Part shown: piece after piece, positions 24,752 through 33,993 of the stretch
Layout of the letters: the number at the start of each line of letters is the position of its first letter
How positions within the stretch are numbered: position 1 is the first letter of the stretch
From: Marinilabiliales bacterium
Lineage (GTDB): Bacteria > Bacteroidota > Bacteroidia > Bacteroidales > SZUA-534
Direction of reading: 5' to 3'
NCBI GenBank assembly: GCA_003512955.1
Contig: DOTG01000038.1
Location: 310,001 to 374,000 of the forward strand
Length of the DNA stretch: 64,000 nt
The notes under the pieces: generated by a model
The model's database searches: none
What the model was told of the DNA's origin: nothing
Seen by the model: the letters and a program-made list of their open reading frames with translations, nothing else
Position numbers and translations under genes: made by a program

Positions 24752-27265
24752 TTAGAATTGTTGTCCAATGGTAAATGCAAATTGCCCTTTGTTGGCATCG
24801 GGTTGTCCGTAAACCGGGTCAAAACCATAACCGTAATCAATACCTAAGATACCAAACATGGGCAGCCAAAAACGCAACCCAACCCCTGCAGAGCGATATA
24901 CAGAAAATGGGTTCATTTCATCCAAATGGTACCAGGAATTTCCCGCTTCGGCAAACACCAAGGCATAAATAGTAGCCGACGGGTTTAAAGTCAATGGGTA
25001 CCTGATTTCCATGCTCAACTTATCGTAAACATTGGCCTGAGGCGATGCTGTTAAAGAGCCATTACTGCTTTGTCCATTGCTATAACCACGCAATGGAATA
25101 ACATCGGTTCCATAATAATAATTGAATCCCGACATTCCGTCGCCCCCTAACTGGAAGGTTTCAAAGGGCGAATATCCCAGGTTTTTGTTAAAATATCCTA
25201 AATAACCAAATTCGATGTTGGTCCGCAAAACCAGTTTGTCGTAGATTTGGGTGTACCAGTCCGATTTGAATTTCCATTTATGGTATTCAATCCATTTATA
25301 ACGTTCCCCATTTTGTTGATCCTCGTCATAATCCTCCCAAAATTTCTCTTTTTTAAACAGAGAGTAAGGCGGAGTTACCGATAAACTTAGAGAAATATTC
25401 GATCCCCGCCGTGGGTAAAGAGGCTGATCCACGGAGTTCCGTCCAAAAACAGTCGTAAAATTCAGGTTGTTCGATGTCCCATCGGTGATGATAAAATAGG
25501 TAGAATAATCGTTTAGCTTATACCGGTTGTAGCTTAATTCGTTGTACAAAGTAAAATAACTATCGGGCCAGTTCAACCGTCGTCCTAAACCGACCGACGC
25601 CCCGGTAATCTTCATGTTTTGACCCGTATTGCTGGATGAAGTATTCCAATAACTGTAACGTGACTGGATGGAATGGTGAATGGCAACCGACAAAGAATTT
25701 GGTTTTTTACCTCCTAACCACGGCTCCACAAACGACATGCTATACGATTGGTAGTATTTACCGTTGGTTTGCGCCCTAATGGACAACTTTTGTCCATCGC
25801 CCGTAGGAAGCGGGCTATATGTTTCCCAATTGAAAATATTTTTTAAGGAGAAATTGCTAAACGTTAACCCAAGCGTCCCGATAACCATACCGCCACCCCA
25901 GCCTCCGGAAAGCTCAATCTGGTCCGATGCCCGTTCCTCAACAATGTATTCGAGATCAACGGTACCATCTGCTTGGTTGGGAACAGGTTTTACATCCAGT
26001 TTTTCAGGATCAAAATATCCCAGGTTGGCCAATTCACGGTTAGTCCGAATAATGTCGGATCGGCTGAATAATTCGCCCGGTTTGGTCCAAATCTCCCTAC
26101 GGACCACATGTTCATTGGTACGCGAGTTTCCGGTAATAATCACACTATTGATGGTTGCCTGTTTCCCTTCATAAATCCGGATTTCGAGGTCAATAGAATC
26201 ATTGTCAACCTGAACCTCTACGGGGATTGCTTGAAAGAACAGATACCCATAGTCGAGGTATAACGAAGAAACAGCATTTTCATCGCCAAACAACCGTTTA
26301 TCAAGGACCGATTGATCGAACACATCGCCTTTAACGATTCTAAGTTCGTGATCCAAAATCTCAGAAGGATATTTTGAGTTCCCGACCCAGGTTACATTTC
26401 TAAAGAAATATTGCCCACCTTCATTAAGTTTTAAGTACAGGTTCAAAGTCTTTTCATCGTTCCGATACACCGAATCCACCTCGATTTTCGCATCGCGGTA
26501 ACCTTTTTCGTTGTACTTTGCAATAATTTTGGCTTTATCTTCTTCAAAAGTATTCTCAATATATTTTGATGCTTTGAAAATATTGTACCAGGTTTTACGC
26601 TTAGTTTCTTTCATCGCGCGACGCAATTTGGTATCGGTAAAAACGGTATTCCCCTCAAAATAAATCTCGTTGATTTTGATTCGCTGTTTTTTATCCACCG
26701 CGATGGTTAAAATCACGGTATTTGGCATTAAGGAGTCTTCCTGTTGGGCAATATTTACCTCAGTATTATAAAAACCTTTGTCGATGAAGAATTTTTTAAT
26801 CCTGTTCTCAGTTAAACTTAATACATCGTCGGTTACTTGAGTCCCCCGGATGAGCTTGATTTCCTCGCGCAAATCGTCTGCTTCACCTTTGGTTACCCCT
26901 TCAAAAGTAAATTTTGATAACCTAGGCCGCTCTTTCAGATAAATATCTAAGAAAATGGAATTACCCACAATCTTTGTTGCCGTAATTTCAATGTCACCAA
27001 ATAAACCATGCTTCCAAAGTTTATTAATGGCTTGGGTTATATCATCGCCGGGCACGGTAATGGTTTCGCCAACTTTTAAACCTGAAAGGTGCACCAGCAC
27101 ATTCTGATCTAAGTATTTAATTCCTGAGATGGTAACCCCGCCAATTTCGTATTCCTTAGGTTTTGAATAATCAATTTTTGATAATCGGGAATCGGTGGTT
27201 TCTTGAGCTATGGTAAAAAAGGTGGTTAAGGTCAGCCAAACAAATGCAAAAATCTTACTTCTCAT
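24752..27265 (-). CDS. bamA: Outer membrane protein assembly factor BamA
   Basis: 837 residues. A signal peptide (about 1-20) is followed by POTRA domains (about residues 37-440; GVTISGIKYLD, KIVGNSIFLDIYLKERPRL, INEIYFEGNTVFTDTKLRRAMKET and ATINSVIITGNSRTNEHVVRREI mark successive ones) and the C-terminal Omp85 barrel, ending in FAFTIGQQF. The barrel carries the expected VYGQ(P)..KGQ region near the end. BamA is the core of the machine that inserts beta-barrels into the outer membrane. The upstream uppS and downstream ompH genes are on the same strand, a conserved arrangement in the phylum. Confidence 0.96.
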   Translation of the reverse strand: MRSKIFAFVWLTLTTFFTIAQETTDSRLSKIDYSKPKEYEIGGVTISGIKYLDQNVLVHLSGLKVGETITVPGDDITQAINKLWKHGLFGDIEITATKIVGNSIFLDIYLKERPRLSKFTFEGVTKGEADDLREEIKLIRGTQVTDDVLSLTENRIKKFFIDKGFYNTEVNIAQQEDSLMPNTVILTIAVDKKQRIKINEIYFEGNTVFTDTKLRRAMKETKRKTWYNIFKASKYIENTFEEDKAKIIAKYNEKGYRDAKIEVDSVYRNDEKTLNLYLKLNEGGQYFFRNVTWVGNSKYPSEILDHELRIVKGDVFDQSVLDKRLFGDENAVSSLYLDYGYLFFQAIPVEVQVDNDSIDLEIRIYEGKQATINSVIITGNSRTNEHVVRREIWTKPGELFSRSDIIRTNRELANLGYFDPEKLDVKPVPNQADGTVDLEYIVEERASDQIELSGGWGGGMVIGTLGLTFSNFSLKNIFNWETYSPLPTGDGQKLSIRAQTNGKYYQSYSMSFVEPWLGGKKPNSLSVAIHHSIQSRYSYWNTSSSNTGQNMKITGASVGLGRRLNWPDSYFTLYNELSYNRYKLNDYSTYFIITDGTSNNLNFTTVFGRNSVDQPLYPRRGSNISLSLSVTPPYSLFKKEKFWEDYDEDQQNGERYKWIEYHKWKFKSDWYTQIYDKLVLRTNIEFGYLGYFNKNLGYSPFETFQLGGDGMSGFNYYYGTDVIPLRGYSNGQSSNGSLTASPQANVYDKLSMEIRYPLTLNPSATIYALVFAEAGNSWYHLDEMNPFSVYRSAGVGLRFWLPMFGILGIDYGYGFDPVYGQPDANKGQFAFTIGQQF

Positions 27266-27304
27266 TCCGTATTTTGGTTCTACAAATCTATAATTACTAA
27301 TAGT

Positions 27305-28051
27305 TTACTTGTTCTCTAATTGTTCACTAATCATTCCGAAACGCCGCTCCCGTAGTTGAAAATCAAGAATGGCTTTATAAAGCTCTTCTTTATTATAATC
27401 GGGCCACAAAACATCGGTAAAATATAATTCCGTATAGGCCATCTGCCATAATAAGAAATTACTTATCCGCTGTTCTCCACTGGTCCGGATCATCAAATCA
27501 GGGTCAGGCATTGCATGAGTACTCAAATGATTACTCAATATTGATTCATTAATTTCATCTATTTGGAGCGCCCCCTGCTTAACCAATGATGCAATGTCTT
27601 TTACAGCGTTGACTATTTCTACCTTTGAACTATAGCTCAAAGCCAGCGTGAGGGTTAGCCCCGTTTTATTTTTGGTTTTCTCGATGGCTTCGGCTAATTT
27701 CAGTTGGGCTTTTTTTGGCAAATCGCTTAACTGTCCAATGGCATTGAGTTTAATATTATTATCGAGCAGTGTGTTTATTTCGGTATTAATGGTGGAGATT
27801 AACAACTCCATCAAGGCATTTACCTCTATCTTGGGGCGGTTCCAGTTTTCGGTTGAAAAGGCATAAAGAGTTAAATAGGAGATGCCCAATTCAGCACAGG
27901 CCTCGGCAGTTTCACGGACACTGTTTACCGCATTCCTATGGCCAAAGATCCGGACATTTCCCTTCTTTTTAGCCCAACGCCCATTGCCATCCATAATAAT
28001 GGCGATGTGCTTCGGAAGTTTCTCAACTATTAACTGCTCTTTAAGTGACAT
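27305..28051 (-). CDS. uppS: Isoprenyl transferase (undecaprenyl diphosphate synthase)
   Basis: Cis-prenyltransferase that makes the C55 carrier lipid for peptidoglycan and glycan export. 248 residues with the family motif IIMDGNGRWA (catalytic Asp21), GHRNAV, TLYAFSTENW, MIRTSGEQRISNFLLWQMAYTELYF and the end RERRFG. It is 39 bp upstream of bamA on the same strand. Confidence 0.97.
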   Translation of the reverse strand: MSLKEQLIVEKLPKHIAIIMDGNGRWAKKKGNVRIFGHRNAVNSVRETAEACAELGISYLTLYAFSTENWNRPKIEVNALMELLISTINTEINTLLDNNIKLNAIGQLSDLPKKAQLKLAEAIEKTKNKTGLTLTLALSYSSKVEIVNAVKDIASLVKQGALQIDEINESILSNHLSTHAMPDPDLMIRTSGEQRISNFLLWQMAYTELYFTDVLWPDYNKEELYKAILDFQLRERRFGMISEQLENK

Positions 28052-28074
28052 GTATTAAAAAATTTGGCACAAAT

Positions 28075-28767
28075 TTAGTCAAATGCAGGACATTTTGCCC
28101 GATAATTAATTTTATAAGTTAAATAAAATCCAAATACAGAATACCAGTCTTTGTTACCTTCATATCCATATTGTGAATCAGTATTTTCTAAAATTGATTG
28201 CAGATTGTAATCATCATCCATCTTATCACTAAACGTTTTACGCATCCCCATCTGGAATCCTAAACATATGTCTTTATAAAGGTTGTATTTGAATCCTACA
28301 CCAAATGGAAGTACCAAAATAGGTATCTGTTGAAATGCCGGCCCCGTTTTTGAATAAAATGTAAATCCCATGCCTGCAAATATATATGGCGAATACTTGG
28401 TTTTTTTATAAGTAGCTAAATAGGGTAAAAAGTTATATTCCACTTGTCCGGCCAATTCATAAAATGGGTAATTAATAACCACATCTTTATAAGGAGGGAA
28501 AACAAATACAGATTTATTGGCATCAGCGTACAGTTTACCATAGATAAACGATCCGCTTAAAGCATATCTGGAATTAAAGGTATGCCTGTAAAAGGCACCA
28601 AAAGACTGCCTTGTTCCCATAAATGGTATTTTGTTAAAATCCCCCAATAAATACCCTCCGCCGACAAACACACCCACCTCGCCTCTTCTCTCAGTTTGTC
28701 CTTGGGCAGAGAAAAACGAAATTGTTAAGAAAATAAAAATAATTTTGGAAATGCTTTGTAGCCTCAC
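28075..28767 (-). CDS. DUF6089-like outer-membrane beta-barrel protein (copy 1)
   Basis: 230 residues, GTG start at 28767, signal peptide ending near SAQGQ. The body has the shape of the DUF6089 family found upstream of uppS/bamA in Bacteroidota: EVGVFVGGGYLLGDFNKIPF, then RYALSGSFIYGKLYAD, YELAGQVEYNF and PYIFAGMGFTFY. The C-terminus reads NYRAKCPAFD, matching the location of the NGLPKF tail in the two paralogs upstream. Function unknown. It lies 23 bp before uppS. Confidence 0.78.
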   Translation of the reverse strand: MRLQSISKIIFIFLTISFFSAQGQTERRGEVGVFVGGGYLLGDFNKIPFMGTRQSFGAFYRHTFNSRYALSGSFIYGKLYADANKSVFVFPPYKDVVINYPFYELAGQVEYNFLPYLATYKKTKYSPYIFAGMGFTFYSKTGPAFQQIPILVLPFGVGFKYNLYKDICLGFQMGMRKTFSDKMDDDYNLQSILENTDSQYGYEGNKDWYSVFGFYLTYKINYRAKCPAFD

Positions 28768-28905
28768 AATTTAATAATGAAATATTTCAACAATTATTCA
28801 ATTTGCTTAAAACGCAAAAAGAAACAAAATAATTACATGCGCCACAAAGTAAATGGAAATATTTATTTTACCAAAAACATGGTTCAGGTAAAACTGAAAC
28901 TATAT

Positions 28906-29649
28906 TTAACGGAACTTGGGCAATCCGTTTTTAGTCGATCGGAGTTTTTTAACGTAATTAACAGTTATAAATTGATATTGGTCGTACCAGCCATTTTCTC
29001 TATTATCAATTTTATCACTAAAGGCAAACCGCATCCCAACCTCCACATTCAAATAAGAAAGCCTGGTCAAACGGGTTTTAAAACCTACACCATAGGGGAT
29101 CACTAATGCAAAGTTAGAATAGGATTCAGGAATTCTATTACTTCTATCTTCGGTTAATTGAGCAAAGGTCCCTATATTGTAAAGCCCACCCACCCCAATA
29201 AAAAAATAAGTGGGGAGATTAAAGTTTTTCAACATCGATTCCCCCAACATTTTATAAACGGTACGCCGTTGTCTTTCTTTTACAGCTAAAAATTCATACC
29301 TGCTTGTAAACTCAGTAAAGAATGTGGAAGATTTACGACCATCGGACCAATATTTTGGATCTCCTGTTGGATCTTCTGCATATAATTGCCCCAATGCAAG
29401 ATTTACACTGGCATAATGCCTATTGGCAATATTATATCGTAATCCAGCATTACCAGCTACTCCAACCGTATTAAATATTTTAACCCATACCAGTTGTTTG
29501 GTACTTTTGGGCGCCGAGATATCAGCCATAAGATTAGTGGCCCCAACCCCTGCAAAAAATTCGTATTTTAATTGGTAAGCTGGTTGTGCGAACAGTCCAA
29601 TAAAAGGGCAGATTAGAAAACATATTGTGATAATTCGCTTCAACGCCAT
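28906..29649 (-). CDS. DUF6089-like outer-membrane beta-barrel protein (copy 2)
   Basis: 247 residues from the ATG at 29649, which begins a signal peptide (MALKRIITICFLICPFIGLFAQ); a longer frame to 29715 adds 22 residues without function. Paralog of the two neighbours: LKYEFFAGVGATNLMADIS, HYASVNLALGQLYAED, FTEFTSRYEFLA, YFFIGVGGLYNIG, and a C-terminal LRSTKNGLPKFR. Predicted eight-stranded outer-membrane barrel. Confidence 0.78.
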   Translation of the reverse strand: MALKRIITICFLICPFIGLFAQPAYQLKYEFFAGVGATNLMADISAPKSTKQLVWVKIFNTVGVAGNAGLRYNIANRHYASVNLALGQLYAEDPTGDPKYWSDGRKSSTFFTEFTSRYEFLAVKERQRRTVYKMLGESMLKNFNLPTYFFIGVGGLYNIGTFAQLTEDRSNRIPESYSNFALVIPYGVGFKTRLTRLSYLNVEVGMRFAFSDKIDNRENGWYDQYQFITVNYVKKLRSTKNGLPKFR

Positions 29650-29695
29650 GGTATTCAAAATATGTGTAAAAAAACAAATGGTATATAAAAAGGTT

Positions 29696-30634
29696 TTAAA
29701 ATTTGGGCAACCCATTTCTTCCGGTTCGTAACTTATACGAGATGGTCACTATCGAAAAAAAGTAAAAGTCATTGTATCGTGATTCCCCTCTTTGGCTCCC
29801 ACCTCCATATTCAGTATTTGGAAGGGGATCATTATCATCATTGGTTTGAATACTCTTATCAGCCATCCTGGCTGCCAATGGATCTACGCTTGCTAACCAG
29901 GCTTTATCTACATAGGTGGTACTCACATCATCAATATAATCGGTAAAGGTGTATCGGGCACCAAACTCGGCTCCAACGCTTATATCTCTGGTTATAGGAT
30001 ATTTAACACCTAAACCTAGTGGAATGGCCAACTGAATCCGTGAATATTTCTCGCGCCCTTCCATCAAACCTTGGCCTTCGGTACCAAGTGGCTGCAAAGA
30101 GACCCATTTCCCGGTTCCGCCGGGACCATCGTCCAATCCTTTGGGATTGAACCAAAAACCTGCAATTCCTGCAAAAACGTAAGTATTTATTGAAAGTTGT
30201 TTGAGTGAAAACTTTCTCCCTTTACGCAATGAATACCGATGAGTTACCGGCTCTTTAATGATTGAAAACTCCAATTGCGAACCAAATTCCACAATGGGTG
30301 AACGAAACGACAGGTTTCTATCTTTTCTGTAAATATTATCCGATTTGGCATCGTCACCACTTACCCAACCATAGGAAATGGATGTTTTAACAGCCAATGG
30401 TTCTAATACTTTAAATCGAAAGCCCGCATGTAACAACGGCCTTTGCGATGTAAAATTAAAATCAGTGATAAAATGAGAAGCATCTTTACCTCCTCCCAAA
30501 TCACCCATAAATGAGGTGGAACCTATACCTCCAACTATTTCATAGCGGTTACGTTTCCATCGGTTCGATTGGGCTTGGGTCAATAATGGTAAAACAATTA
30601 ATCCTGTTAAAATTAGCAGGTAACTTCTTTTCAT
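29696..30634 (-). CDS. DUF6089-like outer-membrane beta-barrel protein (copy 3)
   Basis: 312 residues from the ATG at 30634 (signal MKRSYLLILTGLIVLPLLTQAQ). It shares the barrel pattern of copies 1 and 2 (RYEIVGGIGSTSFMGDLGG, AVKTSISYGWVSGDD, YVFAGIAGFWFNP, YTFTDYIDDVSTTYVD) and ends in TGRNGLPKF. It is about 65 residues longer than copy 2 because of inserted loops (about residues 165-195 and 245-290). The three genes form a tandem family directly upstream of uppS-bamA. Confidence 0.8.
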   Translation of the reverse strand: MKRSYLLILTGLIVLPLLTQAQSNRWKRNRYEIVGGIGSTSFMGDLGGGKDASHFITDFNFTSQRPLLHAGFRFKVLEPLAVKTSISYGWVSGDDAKSDNIYRKDRNLSFRSPIVEFGSQLEFSIIKEPVTHRYSLRKGRKFSLKQLSINTYVFAGIAGFWFNPKGLDDGPGGTGKWVSLQPLGTEGQGLMEGREKYSRIQLAIPLGLGVKYPITRDISVGAEFGARYTFTDYIDDVSTTYVDKAWLASVDPLAARMADKSIQTNDDNDPLPNTEYGGGSQRGESRYNDFYFFSIVTISYKLRTGRNGLPKF

Positions 30635-30772
30635 AAAAATGCTATTTTTCAAAGAGAATCAGAACGTTAAAAATTATAAACTCTGTCCGGTCAAAAATAA
30701 CAATAATTTCGTTATCCGACCAATCCTCTGATAAAAAATGATTTTAAATCGCTGATAAATATGATTAATGGG

Positions 30773-31654
30773 TTAATTTCGTTTATCAATTCCCCACATA
30801 AGTTTGTTCCGGAGTGTGTCGTAAAAACTCTGATTGCTTAATTTAACTAAAGCCACATTTTTTTCAGAACGCTTTACACGCACCTCAAGTGTTTTTTCAA
30901 AAACATACGAACGGGAATCGAGTGACAACAGGAATTTGCTGTCGCGGCTTTCAATTTTAAGCATCACCTCACAATGATCCGGAATAATGACGGGCCTTAC
31001 CGTAAGATTATGCGAAGCTATGGGGGAAATAATCAGGTTTTGGGAATCGGGCGTAACAATAGGGCCACCCACGCTCATTGAATAAGCAGTAGAACCTGTG
31101 GGTGTGGCTACAATTAATCCATCGGCCCAATAGCGGGTCAAAAATACACCGTCGATGTAGGCATGAACCATGATCATGCTTGAGGTGTCGCGTTTATGTA
31201 TCGTCAATTCGTTCAAAGCGTATGGCAGCGAGATTTCTGTTCTTGGATTTAACGAAACAGCCAAAACACTCCGTTCCTCAATCCTATAATTCCCGGAAAT
31301 CAACGATTGAACGGCATGAGCAATCTCTTCGGGTGAAATGTCAGTTAAAAATCCAAGCCGTCCGGTATTTATGCCTAATAAAGGTATTTTTTGTAAATTA
31401 AAGGAAGCAAAAGCTTCTAAAAACGTGCCATCCCCTCCGATGGCGATCATGAAATCGATATCCTCGGGCATGGTTCCCGATCGGAGCAACCATTGATCCA
31501 TCATTTCTACTCCCGAACAATGTGCCGCAAAATAATTCTGCAATTGTGGATGTACCCAGAACCGTATCCTATTTGAAATCATGGAGGAAACCAAAAGCTG
31601 CAATGCAGGTTTAAAATTCTCATGAAGTTGTTTTCCGAACAATCCTATTTTCAC
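30773..31654 (-). CDS. nadK: NAD kinase
   Basis: Phosphorylates NAD to NADP. 293 residues from a GTG at 31654 that gives the usual start (M)KIGLFGKQ; the longest frame begins with TTG at 31693 and adds 13 residues. Family motifs: GGDGTFLEAF near residues 73-82, GINTGRLGFLTD, NELTIHKRDTSSMI, DGLIVATPTGSTAYSMSVGGPIV. It lies between the DUF6089-like genes and the BamA-like/CBS pair. Start choice is uncertain; the function is clear. Confidence 0.95.
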   Translation of the reverse strand: MKIGLFGKQLHENFKPALQLLVSSMISNRIRFWVHPQLQNYFAAHCSGVEMMDQWLLRSGTMPEDIDFMIAIGGDGTFLEAFASFNLQKIPLLGINTGRLGFLTDISPEEIAHAVQSLISGNYRIEERSVLAVSLNPRTEISLPYALNELTIHKRDTSSMIMVHAYIDGVFLTRYWADGLIVATPTGSTAYSMSVGGPIVTPDSQNLIISPIASHNLTVRPVIIPDHCEVMLKIESRDSKFLLSLDSRSYVFEKTLEVRVKRSEKNVALVKLSNQSFYDTLRNKLMWGIDKRN

Positions 31655-31802
31655 TGTTGGATGATTTAAATTAAACAGATTTGAACCCACCAAAATTAAT
31701 TATTTACTGGCAATAACATAGAATTAACGTGCAAATCCTTGTGAATGTCCTTCTTCAAAATCACCCTTCTACAGATTATCCAATTCAATAGCTAACAGCC
31801 GA

Positions 31803-33221
31803 TTAAAATGCTTTTCCAACATTCAAAAAGAATCCATGCTGTTTGAGTTGATTCATGGAGTATTCAAAACGGAGGATTAAATCGTAGTACGCCACCAAAT
31901 CCACACCTACACCAAAACTGTATAATTGCGAGTTTGGCAAGCGGTTGGTTGCATTTGGATTCACATCATAAACATATCCCTGCTCAACAAAAGCGTTTAC
32001 AAAAAGGCTATAATGTATTTTATTGAATTTTTCCCATCCCCACGACTCTATATTCCTGACATTAAATGGAATAATGGCATATTTTAGGAACGCTCGTGCA
32101 GTTTCAAAATGTTGGCCATCAATCAAATAATATTCATCGGCCCGTAAGGTATATTCATATCCCAAAGCCCGTTCTGTAAAGTAAGGTTGTTTAAAAGGGG
32201 TTGAGAGTTTAAATGTCCCTCCAAATCCAGCAAACCAGCGATCTTCAAATTCTATATATTTATAAGCTGAGGCTTCAATATCAGCTACTCCGGCCATTTC
32301 ATTTTTCAGTATTCCAAATCCGCTTTGCGAAAGGGTTACCTCTAAATTATAGCCACTTAGCGGATAATATTTATAATTCCTTTTATCAATTTCCAAGGTA
32401 TAGTTAAAATTCAACTGTTGTCCATAATTACCAGACGTCCCAAGAAAGTTCGGATTTAGGTGCAAAATGGTATCGGAAACTGCAACATAAGTGTATCCTA
32501 TGTTAAAATGATGTTTCAAATACATAGATCTGCGATAAGAATAGGTAAAACGGGCATTTTGGAAACTTTGCCCGTACCTGGAATAATCTTTATAAAGGAC
32601 GGGTTTGTCAGAAATTGTGTTGTATTGTACCTCTTTTAACCGGAACCAGTTAATTTCGGTGGTAATTCCATGGTTTGATGGACCCATAAATAAAGGGTTT
32701 TGATAAAACAACTGCAATTGTTCCTTATAACCCAAACGCACTTTCAGTTTAAGGGTTTCCCGTCGTCCCCTAAAATTGTTTTTTACCAGCAATATCCCAT
32801 AATTGATGCGCGACCAGTCTTTGTTATTTAAAAAGGAACTAAGGTTTCGGTCAGCTTGTTCAAAAATAACGTAAGGCCATAAATACCAACGCTCCTCAAC
32901 CACAATATATACTTTAATATACTTTTGGAAATCGTTGGTAGTATTGATATGGATAAAGTTAAATAGTGAAGTGTTAAAAAGATTGTCTTTGGTTTTCTGG
33001 ATGGTTTGGTCCAACAGCTCGGAGTAGATGGTATCGCCTACATGAAAAGGAATTTCGCGGATAATGACCTTTTCTTTGGTTTTAACATTCCCGATAATAA
33101 TAACCTCTGAAACAACCACAAAAGCCGTGTCATTAACAACCTTGTCCTTTTTACGATGTATTGCTTGCGAATGGAAAGGCAGGAAGCAAAATAGCCCTAT
33201 ACAACTTAAAAATAGTTTCAC
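31803..33221 (-). CDS. BamA/TamA-like outer-membrane protein with a single POTRA domain
   Basis: 472 residues, GTG start at 33221 directly abutting the stop of the CBS gene. Signal peptide (about 1-20), then one POTRA-like domain (about 35-115: VSEVIIIGNVKTKEKVIIREIPFHVGDTI ... IKVYIVVEERWYLWP) and an Omp85-type barrel ending in FFLNVGKAF. It is much shorter than BamA (837 residues in this window) and is probably an accessory Omp85 protein; the substrate is unknown. Coupling to the CBS gene with zero spacing suggests translation coupling. Confidence 0.82.
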   Translation of the reverse strand: MKLFLSCIGLFCFLPFHSQAIHRKKDKVVNDTAFVVVSEVIIIGNVKTKEKVIIREIPFHVGDTIYSELLDQTIQKTKDNLFNTSLFNFIHINTTNDFQKYIKVYIVVEERWYLWPYVIFEQADRNLSSFLNNKDWSRINYGILLVKNNFRGRRETLKLKVRLGYKEQLQLFYQNPLFMGPSNHGITTEINWFRLKEVQYNTISDKPVLYKDYSRYGQSFQNARFTYSYRRSMYLKHHFNIGYTYVAVSDTILHLNPNFLGTSGNYGQQLNFNYTLEIDKRNYKYYPLSGYNLEVTLSQSGFGILKNEMAGVADIEASAYKYIEFEDRWFAGFGGTFKLSTPFKQPYFTERALGYEYTLRADEYYLIDGQHFETARAFLKYAIIPFNVRNIESWGWEKFNKIHYSLFVNAFVEQGYVYDVNPNATNRLPNSQLYSFGVGVDLVAYYDLILRFEYSMNQLKQHGFFLNVGKAF

Positions 33222-33887
33222 TTAAATGCTAAGGTATTTAAAGAAAGAATCCAGCCGGTCTTTCATGAGCCCGTCAAGTTCCTTGCTGGTTGAAAAAATC
33301 GATTTTATTTTATAATTGTACCGCTCAAAAGTTTGAATAACTGCAGACAAATCCGTACGGTTTGTTTTTATTGTTATTTCTGCCGATTCGGTGATATGAA
33401 TGGAACGCACGTAAAGGCTTAAAATTTTAACATCATTCCCTTCTACAATTTGAGCTATCTCGCTTAAAGAATAGTCATTCGGTTTGAGTTCGAGCACCAA
33501 AATCCCTCCGGGGTTTTCAGCCGACATTAAATGAGAAAATTCCTGAGCCAAATCGTTTAAGGTAATGATGCCCAGATACTTTTCGTCAAGCGATAACACG
33601 GGAATTAACGTGAGTTTAAACTTCGCTACCAAATCAGCTGCTTCATAGATGTGTTGATTCTCAAAAACAAAAGGACGGGGCAACGATAGGGTATGTTCCA
33701 AAACCGGAACCTCGGGATTGTTCATGTCAAAAATATCCATCTCGGAAATCAGCCCCAGGTATTCATCGTTGTCCACAATGGGCAAATGCGAAATGCGGAA
33801 AACATCCATCCAGTTCAATGCCTCTGAAGCCTTATCATTTTTATGAATGGCTGGTACAATTTCCGATATGAGTCCTGAAGCAATCAT
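33222..33887 (-). CDS. CBS domain protein with ACT-like C-terminus
   Basis: 221 residues, soluble. Two CBS motifs occupy about residues 1-55 (HLPIVDNDEYLGLISEMDI) and 70-118 (LIPVLSLDEKYLGIITLNDL); the remainder (about 125-215) looks like an ACT-type regulatory domain (GGILVLELKPNDYSLSEIAQIVEGN). CBS pairs bind adenine nucleotides. A CBS gene near nadK is a recurrent arrangement in Bacteroidota, which makes sensing of adenylates or NAD metabolites a reasonable but unproven idea. Confidence 0.85.
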   Translation of the reverse strand: MIASGLISEIVPAIHKNDKASEALNWMDVFRISHLPIVDNDEYLGLISEMDIFDMNNPEVPVLEHTLSLPRPFVFENQHIYEAADLVAKFKLTLIPVLSLDEKYLGIITLNDLAQEFSHLMSAENPGGILVLELKPNDYSLSEIAQIVEGNDVKILSLYVRSIHITESAEITIKTNRTDLSAVIQTFERYNYKIKSIFSTSKELDGLMKDRLDSFFKYLSI

Positions 33888-33940
33888 TCGCGGTATTTAG
33901 TATGGATGGTTGTAAAAATAGATAAAATTGAACATTCTTG

Positions 33941-33948
33941 TACTTTTG
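33941..33948 (+). promoter_or_regulatory. -7 box upstream of the alpha/beta hydrolase gene
   Basis: TACTTTTG matches TAnnTTTG, 45 bp before the ATG at 33994, in the divergent intergenic region with the CBS gene. Confidence 0.5.
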
Positions 33949-33993
33949 TTTGATAAATATGACATTTGGTACGGTTAATTTGTTGAACTGTTT

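Noticed and set aside
24736..24840. Longer N-terminus of the first OmpH gene
   Set aside because: It would overlap the end of bamA and push the signal peptide inward; ATG 24735 gives a standard export signal.
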